A stretch of DNA of 64,000 nt from NCBI GenBank assembly GCA_017412115.1, contig JAFPYR010000017.1, forward strand, positions 71,159 through 135,158. The letters are read 5' to 3'. The translations under genes were made by a program, and so were the position numbers. The DNA is from Bacteroidales bacterium. GTDB taxonomy: Bacteria; Bacteroidota; Bacteroidia; Bacteroidales; UBA3824. This document shows positions 26,717-34,029 of the stretch, one piece after another; within the stretch, counting starts at the first letter, position 1; each line of letters opens with the position of its first letter. The notes under the pieces were generated by a model. That model was not told the origin of the DNA. It made no database searches and saw nothing but the letters and a program-made list of their open reading frames with translations.

Positions 26717-27913
26717 CTAATACATCATTCCGAACAGCCAGAGCGGAATCTTGTTCCCGAAGCCGATTTCAATTTCGTCTGCCGCGACAAAACTGTCGGG
26801 AATGTCCTTGATTTGCGTGAATTTTTTGCCTTTTCCGCCAATTTCAAAGAGATATTTGTTGTCAACCAATAAGTCGCCTTGCTTGGGGTATTGTATTGAG
26901 TGCGACTGACTTAGCATTGCGGCAAAAAATGATTCGCGCATAGTGCCGACATCTGCGGGATGAGCCAAAGCCTGCATAAGGTTCGAGTTGTTGAAAAGAA
27001 CTTTTTCGGGTTTGCCCAACGCTTTAAGTCCCTTGCTGTCAGAGTACAGCAGCCTTAGAAGCGCGGAGCGGTGAAGCAACGCAAGAAGTCTGATGAGTTG
27101 GTTGCGCGTTGTGGCAAGTGCCTCGCACAACGATGAAACATTGAGCGTAAAAGGTGTCATCTGAGCCAACAGAATGAGAAGCCGTTTGGCTTTGCGAAGT
27201 GTTTCATACTCAATGGTTTCCACTGCGGGAATGTCGTTTTCTATAATTGTTGAGGTTACCTGCTGAATCCTTTCGTTGTAACTCTCCAACGATGATGTTT
27301 CGAGCAAAAAAGGATAATATCCCTGCAAAACGTATTTTTCAAAAAGCGGAATCACTTTCTGTTTTCCCGCAATTTCGGAGGCAATCTGCTGATGGTTTGT
27401 TAAAATTTCTTCGAGCGTAACAGGCTTAAAATCAGCAATTCCGTTGATTGCCAAATATTCGCGGAACGACAAGCCCTCCAAATGGTACATTCTCAGCCGG
27501 CGCGAAAGGTCAGCCTTTGCGTTGTCGATTTCCAAAAGGGACGAGCCTGTAAATACGACGTGAAGTCCGGGATAACTGTCGTAAATGTTCTTGATTTCAC
27601 GAACCCAATTAGGATAACGGTGCACTTCATCAAGAAAAACATGCGTAACTCCGTGAGTATAAAGGTATTCTATAAGTTCAAGCAGTTTGTGTCCGCTAAA
27701 CCAAATATTGTCAAGAGAAACATAAAACGCATTGTTTCTGTTAGGGAAAGCAAGTTTTATGTGTTGCAGCAGCATTGTGGTTTTACCCACGCCGCGTGCG
27801 CCTTTAATGCCGATAAGAGGCTCATTCCAGTCAATTGACGGATATAAGTATCTGACATAGTTACAGTTGGTTGCCTCCAATCGTCTGTTATATGCTAAAA
27901 ATAATGTTTCCAT
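26717..27913 (-). CDS. AAA+ ATPase of the AAA_14/DUF4143 family
   Basis: A 398-residue ATPase with Walker A GARGVGKTT (38-46), Walker B VFLDEVH (92-98), and a sensor-like VVFTGSSLLE. A C-terminal winged-helix plus nuclease-like region follows, as in the DUF4143 family. These proteins are very common in Bacteroidetes accessory regions, and their function is not established. Codon and base use look richer in G and C than the neighbours, suggesting transfer. Three tandem palindromes and a -7 box lie just upstream, suggesting specific regulation. It is convergent with ugd. Confidence 0.88.
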   Translation of the reverse strand: METLFLAYNRRLEATNCNYVRYLYPSIDWNEPLIGIKGARGVGKTTMLLQHIKLAFPNRNNAFYVSLDNIWFSGHKLLELIEYLYTHGVTHVFLDEVHRYPNWVREIKNIYDSYPGLHVVFTGSSLLEIDNAKADLSRRLRMYHLEGLSFREYLAINGIADFKPVTLEEILTNHQQIASEIAGKQKVIPLFEKYVLQGYYPFLLETSSLESYNERIQQVTSTIIENDIPAVETIEYETLRKAKRLLILLAQMTPFTLNVSSLCEALATTRNQLIRLLALLHRSALLRLLYSDSKGLKALGKPEKVLFNNSNLMQALAHPADVGTMRESFFAAMLSQSHSIQYPKQGDLLVDNKYLFEIGGKGKKFTQIKDIPDSFVAADEIEIGFGNKIPLWLFGMMY

Positions 27914-27941
27914 TTTTGGATTTTTTTAGTTTGTCCGACTG

Positions 27942-27949
27942 CAAAGTTA
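27942..27949 (-). promoter_or_regulatory. -7 box upstream of the DUF4143-type ATPase
   Basis: TAACTTTG on the minus strand, 29 nt before the ATG. The first palindrome copy (27958-27973) sits in the spacer, so a bound protein would compete with RNA polymerase. Confidence 0.5.
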
Positions 27950-27957
27950 CATAAATC

Positions 27958-28037
27958 TTTCTTTGTAAAGAAACTTTTTTTCAAAAATCTTTCTTTGTAA
28001 AGAAACTTTTTTGAAGATTTCTTTCTTTGTAAAGAAA
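27958..28037. repeat. Three tandem 16-bp near-palindromes at 32-bp period
   Basis: TTTCTTTGTAAAGAAA occurs at 27958-27973, 27990-28005 and 28022-28037, all three identical. The distance between starts is exactly 32 bp both times. Each is a palindrome except for the two central bases, and short flanking bases (ATCTT before or ACTTTTT after) are also partly shared. It lies immediately upstream of the ATPase gene, overlapping its promoter. It is probably an operator array rather than a CRISPR, since the spacers are 16 bp and AT-rich. Confidence 0.8.
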
Positions 28038-28097
28038 CTTTTTGCAAAAATAATAAAAATCAACACAAAAATCATTTCGTAGAAATTCAAGATTTAA

Positions 28098-28105
28098 TAT
28101 TTTTG
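28098..28105 (+). promoter_or_regulatory. -7 box on the plus strand, distal
   Basis: TATTTTTG, with TTTC at 28075-28078 as a possible -33. A transcript from here would include the inverted repeats at 28116-28222. Confidence 0.35.
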
Positions 28106-28184
28106 CAACGGCTTTGTGGTAAAGCAAGGTGCGACCCGTCCAAAGATTTCATCATACCACGCTTAATAAAATAATTATAATGTT

Positions 28185-28192
28185 TAACTTTG
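28185..28192 (+). promoter_or_regulatory. -7 box on the plus strand, proximal
   Basis: TAACTTTG, 75 nt before the ATG at 28268. No clear -33. Confidence 0.4.
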
Positions 28193-28267
28193 TGTCATAG
28201 TTTTTGTCGCAAAGTACGGGTCAACAAAACAGATAAAAACTAAGACACACAAAAAAAGTTCAACATT

Positions 28268-28966
28268 ATGAACCATATTGAATATTTCAAATTACAAGCG
28301 AAAAATCTTTTTAAAGATTTTAAAACCCGTCAGTACAACAAAAGTAATAAATGCTACGAGTACACTCCCGAATTTTTCGATATTGGAGGACTCTTTTTCT
28401 CTCTTGAAATTCCTGATGATAAAGACAATTTCACGTTCACATTGATGAACGCTCAGCACGTCATAGCCAAGGTGGTAGGCTTTGACAAATGGGAAAATCT
28501 TATTCACGCTTCCGAATCAGCGCAAAATTTTGCAAAAGAAAGACTTGAATATGTCAAGCAAAATTTTTCTTGGAGTGTAAAACAAAAAGCGAATTCACTT
28601 GGATTCGGCGAACCAATTTACCGTGCAGCAGCATATCAAGATTTGGAATTGGAAAGTTTCAATTTTGATTATTCCAATCTGAGTGAAATGGCTTTAAGAC
28701 CGCCAATGGGCTTCTCTGCCAAAAATTCAAAAACTGGCTTATATGATTTCTCTGTTAAAATCGGCAGTCATTTTTTTGTCGGCAACGGCAAAAATTTGCA
28801 ATTTGCAAAAATTGCAGCAGACAAAAAGGCGTATCAATTTTTGTGTCAAGAAGAGGCTAAGATTCTGTATGGCACGACAACTGATAAGCTTGTCGAAGAA
28901 ACAGAAGAATGGAGTATTCCTGTTCGAAAAAATGGTTATATTGAGGCTTTTGAGAATCATAAATAA
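28268..28966 (+). CDS. Hypothetical protein with short N-terminal helical domain
   Basis: A 232-residue soluble protein. Residues about 5-85 (HIEYFKLQAKNLFKDFKTR to AQHVIAKVVGFDKWENLIHA) form a helical module that I have seen at the start of many uncharacterised proteins of accessory regions. It has the pattern 'LQAKNLxKDF ... QHxIAKxxGFxxWxxLI'. The remaining 140 residues are unrecognised. It is followed after 11 bp by the CoiA-like gene, so the two are probably co-transcribed and may work together. Function unknown. Confidence 0.75.
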   Translation: MNHIEYFKLQAKNLFKDFKTRQYNKSNKCYEYTPEFFDIGGLFFSLEIPDDKDNFTFTLMNAQHVIAKVVGFDKWENLIHASESAQNFAKERLEYVKQNFSWSVKQKANSLGFGEPIYRAAAYQDLELESFNFDYSNLSEMALRPPMGFSAKNSKTGLYDFSVKIGSHFFVGNGKNLQFAKIAADKKAYQFLCQEEAKILYGTTTDKLVEETEEWSIPVRKNGYIEAFENHK

Positions 28967-28977
28967 ACGGGCATATT

Positions 28978-29757
28978 ATGGTAAAATCAGATTACAGATT
29001 TGCATCAACTCTAAATCCTTATGGATTAGATAAAAACAACAATTTGGTTTGTGTTGATGATGTTCCAAAAGGATTGGATTGTGGTTGCGTATGTCCGGCG
29101 TGTAAAGTTGACCTTATTGCAAAACAAGGCAAAGAAAGGGTATATCACTTTGCCCATAGTTGCGATGACAAATCATGTCTGCATATTCAGGAAACATATT
29201 TTCAATTGACCAAGCAAATCCTTGAAAACAACAAGTATATTATGTTGCCGGAATACGACATAATAAAATCAGAAAAAATTGCAATTACCAATATAACATT
29301 GCAAAATCTTACGTATGCAGCCAATATTTTGCCGGATATTGTTGTTGAAACAGAAATCGGAATGCAAGTTTATATACGTTTTAAGCGCAAAAGAGGAAAA
29401 GATATTTCCTTTGATAGAAATAATGTTTACCTTGAGCTTGACGCTAACGATATAAAAATCAACGAATTAGAAAGTTTTTTATTATATTCTACTGAAAACA
29501 AAAATTGGTTGAATAATCCGTTTTATGATAAATATTTAGAGCAGGAATATCAGACAATGGAATCCGCAATTTCGCAAATTGATAATTCTGCTGAAAATAA
29601 CGAACTTTATGGAATAATAGAACCAAATTTTGTCAGCAATAAATCTTGGTCGTATGATAAACAGAATATGACGAATACTAATCAAGAAATGCTGTTGAAT
29701 GATTTGCAAAATTTAGAAATTGATGTATCAGGAAATTTGACACATAAAAATCATTAA
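28978..29757 (+). CDS. CoiA-like protein with zinc-ribbon N-terminus
   Basis: A 259-residue protein. The N-terminal 65 residues hold a cysteine-rich ribbon (CGCVCPAC at 35-42) followed by KERVYHFAHS (His57, His60), the pattern at the start of competence protein CoiA-like nucleases. The middle segment LPDIVVETEIGMQVYIRFKR looks like a restriction-type nuclease core: an acidic residue is present (Asp), but the position where an active member would have Glu appears to be Arg (YIRFKR). The C-terminal 90 residues are Asn/Glu-rich and unrecognised. It may be an inactive binding derivative. It is downstream of another unknown gene. Confidence 0.65.
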   Translation: MVKSDYRFASTLNPYGLDKNNNLVCVDDVPKGLDCGCVCPACKVDLIAKQGKERVYHFAHSCDDKSCLHIQETYFQLTKQILENNKYIMLPEYDIIKSEKIAITNITLQNLTYAANILPDIVVETEIGMQVYIRFKRKRGKDISFDRNNVYLELDANDIKINELESFLLYSTENKNWLNNPFYDKYLEQEYQTMESAISQIDNSAENNELYGIIEPNFVSNKSWSYDKQNMTNTNQEMLLNDLQNLEIDVSGNLTHKNH

Positions 29758-29761
29758 TAGT

Positions 29762-29805
29762 AATCACCGTTTATCGCAGAAAAATGTGATAAACGGTGAT
29801 TTTAT
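29762..29805 (+). terminator. Intrinsic terminator between convergent genes
   Basis: Perfect 14-bp stem AATCACCGTTTATC (29762-29775) with GATAAACGGTGATT (29788-29801), then T-rich. It serves the CoiA-like gene and probably also the toxin gene ending at 29812. Confidence 0.88.
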
Positions 29806-29811
29806 AAAGTT

Positions 29812-30124
29812 TTATTTTACTTGTGCGGCTTGGTTAGTGGGGTCTTTACGGCAGTTCCAAAAGGCTGCAATATAGATAGTTTCATCTTCAATGTAATAAA
29901 CCATCTTACTTCGTCTGTTGATAATAATACTGCGGTATGTTTTGGCTCGTTCTTCAAAAAGAGGGGTCAATAGAAGCCATATACGGGTTGATTTTGAGCA
30001 ACCGTATAGTATCACTGGTTTCCAACAGAAATTCTTTTTTGGAGTTTTCACCAAACCTGTTGAGTATATAGGCTGCAATTTGCAGTCTTGCCATTTTTGC
30101 TTGCGGTTTCCAAATTACTTTCAT
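29812..30124 (-). pseudogene. RelE/ParE-family toxin, frameshifted
   Basis: The frame starts at the ATG at 30124, which overlaps the antitoxin stop codon by four bases (ATGA). It encodes a typical start, MKVIWKPQAKMARLQIAAYI. After about 54 residues (ending ASIDP) it meets a stop. The rest of the protein, LFEERAKTYRSIIINRR to the end, is intact in another frame. The break is at a CCCC run (29963-29966 on the plus strand as GGGG). Deleting one C restores a continuous protein of about 103 residues, the usual length. So this is a recent inactivation, a phase-variable run or a sequencing error. The ParE/RelE assignment rests on the C-terminal pattern KMVYYIEDETIYIAAFWNCR. Confidence 0.85.
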
Positions 30125-30432
30125 ACTGCCATTGCCAAATCAGGTTCTACCCTTCCCATTAACGCCAACTCTTCCTCATCCCATGCTTCCTCGTCTGGAA
30201 TGCCTCTGCCTGCCGCGAAATCGGCTTCCGCCTCGTCAAGCATGGCATTGATTTCGTCCATAGTGTAAGGACGGAGATTTCTCTCGTATTCCTCAACGTC
30301 AAAGTCATCATCTTTTTTCGGCTCGGCAAACGCCGTTTTCATGCTTTCCATAAGCATAAGACTGAGTTCAAATTTTTCGCTGTTGTTCAAGTTTTTTGCC
30401 AACTCCCAGCAACGCATTACTTCTGTTTTCAT
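30121..30432 (-). CDS. Antitoxin-like partner of the RelE/ParE toxin
   Basis: A 103-residue acidic protein, with a helical first half and a C-terminal part rich in Glu and Asp, as expected for a toxin-neutralising tail. It includes the segment YTMDEINAMLDEAEADFAAGRG, which resembles the C-terminal neutralising region of antitoxins paired with this toxin type. Its stop overlaps the toxin start by four bases, so translation of the two is coupled. It has a good promoter upstream. With the toxin broken, it may persist as an orphan antitoxin. Confidence 0.75.
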   Translation of the reverse strand: MKTEVMRCWELAKNLNNSEKFELSLMLMESMKTAFAEPKKDDDFDVEEYERNLRPYTMDEINAMLDEAEADFAAGRGIPDEEAWDEEELALMGRVEPDLAMAV

Positions 30433-30459
30433 AGTTTTAAAAATTTTAGTTTAACGCCG

Positions 30460-30491
30460 TAAAATTAGAAAAAGTTTTTGAAAATCTCAAA
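30460..30491 (-). promoter_or_regulatory. Promoter of the toxin-antitoxin pair
   Basis: Minus strand: TTTG (30488-30491), 20-bp spacer, TAATTTTA (30460-30467). One base off consensus in the -7 box. Confidence 0.55.
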
Positions 30492-30538
30492 CTTTTTATC
30501 CTCCGTCTACCATCACAAACGCCGCCCAGTAAAAAAAC

Positions 30539-31138
30539 TCATAAAGTGATTTTGCCGTTTTGATTAAACAAATCCGTAATTTTCTGTACGATATTTTTTC
30601 TGACCGAGACTGTAACTTCAAAAAACTCAGCGCCGGAGGTTTCCAAAATTTTCAAATCGTTGTCTTTTATGATTCTCATTACGAAATTCATGTTTGCGTA
30701 AGAGGTTTTTACGCGGATTTTCTCCGTTACAAGCCTTTCCTCTTTTTCGGCGTTGTCAAGAGCCATAGACGCAGCTTGAGAATAAGCGTCAATCAAACCC
30801 GGAATACCGAGTTTTGTTCCACCGAAATATCTGACAACCAACACAATAACATCGGTCAAACCTTTTGAACGGATAGTGTTTAAGACCGGCAACCCTGACG
30901 AGCCGGAAGGTTCGCCGTCGTCAGCAGCGCGGAATCTCTCTCCATCAGCACCAAGTCTAAAAGCATAAACGACATGAGTGGCATCGTAATATTTTTTCTT
31001 GAACTTTTTGCGAAGTTCGTCTGCCTCGTCTTCGCTTTCGATATGAAAAGCAAAAGAGAGAAATTTTGAACCCTTTTCCTTGAAAATAGCCTCGCCACCG
31101 CTTTCGGAAATTGTTATGTAACTGTCAGATTTTTCCAT
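30539..31138 (-). CDS. yigZ: YigZ/IMPACT family protein
   Basis: 199 residues from the ATG at 31138. The longer frame to 31210 begins with a Phe/Lys-rich stretch overlapping the promoter and is not used. The hallmark segment ATHVVYAFRL plus DDGEPSGSSGLPVL and VVRYFGGTKLG identify the UPF0029/YigZ family, related to eukaryotic IMPACT. The biochemical role in bacteria is not clear; a link to translation has been proposed. Monocistronic. Confidence 0.9.
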   Translation of the reverse strand: MEKSDSYITISESGGEAIFKEKGSKFLSFAFHIESEDEADELRKKFKKKYYDATHVVYAFRLGADGERFRAADDGEPSGSSGLPVLNTIRSKGLTDVIVLVVRYFGGTKLGIPGLIDAYSQAASMALDNAEKEERLVTEKIRVKTSYANMNFVMRIIKDNDLKILETSGAEFFEVTVSVRKNIVQKITDLFNQNGKITL

Positions 31139-31159
31139 TAAGTCAATTTTATTTTTGCA

Positions 31160-31167
31160 CAAAAATA
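31160..31167 (-). promoter_or_regulatory. -7 box upstream of yigZ
   Basis: TATTTTTG on the minus strand, 22 nt before the ATG at 31138. Confidence 0.45.
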
Positions 31168-31208
31168 AAACTTTTTTTCTTAAAAAAAGACAATAAAAAC
31201 AAAAAAAC

Positions 31209-31253
31209 ATAACTCCCCATAACTCAAAAAAAAATCGAGTTATGGGGAATTAT
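31209..31253 (-). terminator. Intrinsic terminator after ung
   Basis: A 17-bp stem, ATAACTCCCCATAACTC (31209-31225) with GAGTTATGGGGAATTAT (31237-31253), one G-U pair, with a T-run on the minus-strand side. It ends the murB-yitT-ung unit about 100 nt beyond the ung stop. Confidence 0.88.
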
Positions 31254-31352
31254 AAAAAATATAAATTACTTATAATCAGCAGTATAACTAAAATGATTTT
31301 TTTTTAAAACTATAAAAAAATAATTTTGTCAGAAAATAAAATTTCCGCCAAA

Positions 31353-32015
31353 TTACCACTCTATCGCTGTTTTGCCATGTTGAATCAAATATTCGTTTGC
31401 CTTTGAAAAATGTTTGCAGCCGAAAAATCCTCTGTAAACACTCAGCGGCGAAGGGTGTACTGTGTTCAAAATCAAATGCTTATTCGTGTCGATAACCTTG
31501 CCTTTGTTTTTAGCGTAACTACCCCAAAGCATGAAAACGACATTCTCTTTTTTGTCGGAAATTTTTTGAATCACCGAATCCGTAAACCATTCCCAACCTT
31601 TGTTTGCGTGAGAAGCCGCCTCGTGAGCCCTTACCGTCAGAATGGAGTTCAAAAGGAAAACGCCTTGTTTTGCCCAACGTTCAAGGTTGCCTGACTTAGG
31701 AACTTTTACGCCCAAATCCGATTCTATCTCCTTAAAAATATTTTGAAGCGACGGCGGAAACTGCACTCCGTCCTGAACCGAAAAACACAAACCGTGCGCT
31801 TGCATAGGTTCGTGATACGGATCTTGACCAATGATGACAACTTTTACGTTATCAAACGGACAAAGATTGAAGGCATTAAAAATATTTTTACCTTCGGGAT
31901 ATATGGTGTGCGTTTTGTATTCTTCTTTGACAAACTCCGTAAGTATCTTAAAATAAGGCTTTTCAAATTCGTCAGAGAGAACTTTTTTCCAACTTTCTTC
32001 GATTTTAACGTCCAT
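31353..32015 (-). CDS. ung: Uracil-DNA glycosylase, family 1
   Basis: A 220-residue enzyme that removes uracil from DNA. The water-activating motif GQDPYH (Asp65), the uracil-binding strand with LLNSILTV (Asn123), and the HPSPLS loop (His187) are all present. Length is standard. It starts 5 bp after yitT in a compact unit murB-yitT-ung. Confidence 0.97.
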   Translation of the reverse strand: MDVKIEESWKKVLSDEFEKPYFKILTEFVKEEYKTHTIYPEGKNIFNAFNLCPFDNVKVVIIGQDPYHEPMQAHGLCFSVQDGVQFPPSLQNIFKEIESDLGVKVPKSGNLERWAKQGVFLLNSILTVRAHEAASHANKGWEWFTDSVIQKISDKKENVVFMLWGSYAKNKGKVIDTNKHLILNTVHPSPLSVYRGFFGCKHFSKANEYLIQHGKTAIEW

Positions 32016-32020
32016 AATTT

Positions 32021-32929
32021 TTAAAAACTGTTTTTTTCTTTTAAATTCTTGAAACCCTCGCCCAAAACTTCACTTGCATCCAAAACCGTCATAAATGCTT
32101 TCGGGTCAATCTCGCGAATATAATCTTTCAACTCCTCAACCTCTTTTCTTTCAAGGACGGTGAGAATGACGTTTTTTTCGGCGTGTTCATACATACCTTT
32201 TCCGGCTAAATACGTGCCGCCGCGATCCATTTCCCTCAAAATTCTTGAACGGATTTCTTCGTGCTTTTCCGAAATGATTAACAGCGCCTTCTGAACGCTC
32301 ATACCTTGAAGCACAATATCTATCGTTTTGCCGGTTACATAAATGATTATCAGCGAGAAAAGCGGAATCGCCCAAGATTGAAACGCCGCAATACTCATCA
32401 AAACAACAACCGCATCAACAGTGATTTGAAGTTTTCCGAGAGGCTGCCGCGTAAATTTAGCCAACATTGCCGCAATAGCGTCAGTGCCGCCTGAGGAGGC
32501 TTTAGCTTTGAAAACCAAACCGCTACCTATTCCGATTAACAAACCTCCGAAAATCGCCGACAACAAAGGCTCGTTTTCGACCAAAGGTTCATATCCCCAA
32601 GTAAACTCCAAGAGCGTAGTACTCAGGGACATAGCCGTAAAACCTATGACCGTCTTAAAACCGAATCCCGCGCCGATTAACTTCATTCCCAAAAGCGTAA
32701 TCGGAATATCCATAAAAAGCGACATCACTCCGATAGGTAAACCTTCGGGAAACGTTTCAAACACCCCTTTTGTTAAGTGGTGAATCATAATCGAAATACC
32801 GTAAACGCCGCCCGGAACAAATTTATAAGGCGATACGAATAAAATAAATGCAACAGCAACTATGAACGCCCCGACAATAATCAAAACGTACTGCCAAAGC
32901 GTCTTTTTATTAAAAGTATATCCTGACAT
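32021..32929 (-). CDS. YitT-family membrane protein (DUF161 + DUF2179)
   Basis: 302 residues. Five to six membrane helices with the YitT signature (FVPGGVYGISIMIHHLTKG, KASSGGTDAIA) occupy the first 205 residues. A cytosolic DUF2179 domain with GGTYLAGKGMY follows. The function of the family is not established. It lies 7 bp after murB and 5 bp before ung, so it is co-transcribed. Confidence 0.9.
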   Translation of the reverse strand: MSGYTFNKKTLWQYVLIIVGAFIVAVAFILFVSPYKFVPGGVYGISIMIHHLTKGVFETFPEGLPIGVMSLFMDIPITLLGMKLIGAGFGFKTVIGFTAMSLSTTLLEFTWGYEPLVENEPLLSAIFGGLLIGIGSGLVFKAKASSGGTDAIAAMLAKFTRQPLGKLQITVDAVVVLMSIAAFQSWAIPLFSLIIIYVTGKTIDIVLQGMSVQKALLIISEKHEEIRSRILREMDRGGTYLAGKGMYEHAEKNVILTVLERKEVEELKDYIREIDPKAFMTVLDASEVLGEGFKNLKEKNSF

Positions 32930-32936
32930 TTTTTAT

Positions 32937-33950
32937 CTAACAGATAACAACCTCCGGCTCTAATTTAATTCCGAATTTTTCTTTTACAGTCTTTTCTATT
33001 TTTTTAGCATAAGCCAAAATATCTTTGCCCGTAGCATTGCCTAAATTTAGCATTATCAACGCGTTATTTTTAGCAACACCGACTTTGGCTCCTTCCTCTG
33101 TTTTCTTAAAACCGCACAAGTCAATAAGTTGTCCGGCTGCAAGTTTTACTTTGCCGTTTTCTTGTTCGTAGGCTTTAAGCTCAGGAAATTGCGCTTTAAG
33201 TTTTTCGGCTGCGGCTTTTGTTAATTCAGGATTCTTAAAGAAACTTCCCGCATTGCCGAATTGTCTGAAATCAGGAATTCTCTCGTTTCTGATAGCTAAA
33301 ATAACTCTACGCACAATATTCGGAGTCAAAATCTGAAACTCGGAAAGTCTTTGTCTCAAATAATCATAATCCAAAATAGGAACAAATTTTTTCTCCAATT
33401 TAAAAGTTACCGAGGTAACAAAAGCATTGTCTTTCAAATCGTTTTTGAAAACCGAATCCCTATAACCGAATTTGCAGTCCTCCCCTTTTATGGTCTTGAA
33501 AGAATAATCCTCAAAGTCATAATACTCAACCTCTTGAATATAATTTTTAACATCGGCACCGTATGCACCGATACTCTGAACGGCTGAAGCTCCAATCGTT
33601 CCAGGTATGCCGGATAAGTTTTCGAGACCGAAATAATGTTTTTTAACGCAGAAATCAACAAATTTATCAAAATCTTCGCCCGAAGAGACTTTTACAATAG
33701 CTTGATTATCATCATCTTGCAAAACTTCAATACCGGAGAGAAGATTTTTGAGGACTACGCCCTTAAAATCCTTTGAAAAAACGATATTACTACCGTTTCC
33801 GAGTATAATACGAGGCATCTCAAAATACCTGCGTTTTCTGATAAAAGATTCAAGGTCTTGTCTTTCAGCAATTTCGAAATAATATTCCGCTTTTGCCGCC
33901 AAGTTAAAGGTGTTAGAATCTTTAAGTGAAAAATCTGAATATAAAAGCAT
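32937..33950 (-). CDS. murB: UDP-N-acetylenolpyruvoylglucosamine reductase
   Basis: A 337-residue FAD enzyme that reduces the MurA product to UDP-MurNAc. The FAD-binding ILGNGSNIVFS, substrate-loop GYRDSVFK and active-site GNAGSFFKNP segments are present, as is SGIPGTIGASAVQSIGAYG. Length and motifs fit the E. coli-like (type I) MurB. It heads a tight three-gene unit. A consensus -7 box lies 23 nt upstream. Confidence 0.97.
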   Translation of the reverse strand: MLLYSDFSLKDSNTFNLAAKAEYYFEIAERQDLESFIRKRRYFEMPRIILGNGSNIVFSKDFKGVVLKNLLSGIEVLQDDDNQAIVKVSSGEDFDKFVDFCVKKHYFGLENLSGIPGTIGASAVQSIGAYGADVKNYIQEVEYYDFEDYSFKTIKGEDCKFGYRDSVFKNDLKDNAFVTSVTFKLEKKFVPILDYDYLRQRLSEFQILTPNIVRRVILAIRNERIPDFRQFGNAGSFFKNPELTKAAAEKLKAQFPELKAYEQENGKVKLAAGQLIDLCGFKKTEEGAKVGVAKNNALIMLNLGNATGKDILAYAKKIEKTVKEKFGIKLEPEVVIC

Positions 33951-33972
33951 AATTTTATATTTTTTAACGCTG

Positions 33973-33980
33973 CAAAGGTA
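33973..33980 (-). promoter_or_regulatory. -7 box upstream of murB
   Basis: TACCTTTG on the minus strand, 22 nt before the ATG. No clear -33. Confidence 0.5.
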
Positions 33981-34029
33981 AATTATTTTTTTGAACTTTC
34001 AGTATAATTTTTTTTAAAATTATAAATTA

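Noticed and set aside
27958-28037. Possible CRISPR array
   Set aside because: Only three repeats, spacers are 16 bp and AT-rich, and no cas genes are near; an operator array fits better.
28116-28222. Signal-recognition or other standard small RNA
   Set aside because: The conserved loops of the SRP RNA and tmRNA are not present, and no match to a known class is visible.
29812-30078. An 88-residue standalone gene starting inside the toxin
   Set aside because: Its first 40 residues are the shifted frame of a normal RelE/ParE toxin start; the whole makes sense only as a frameshifted gene from 30124.
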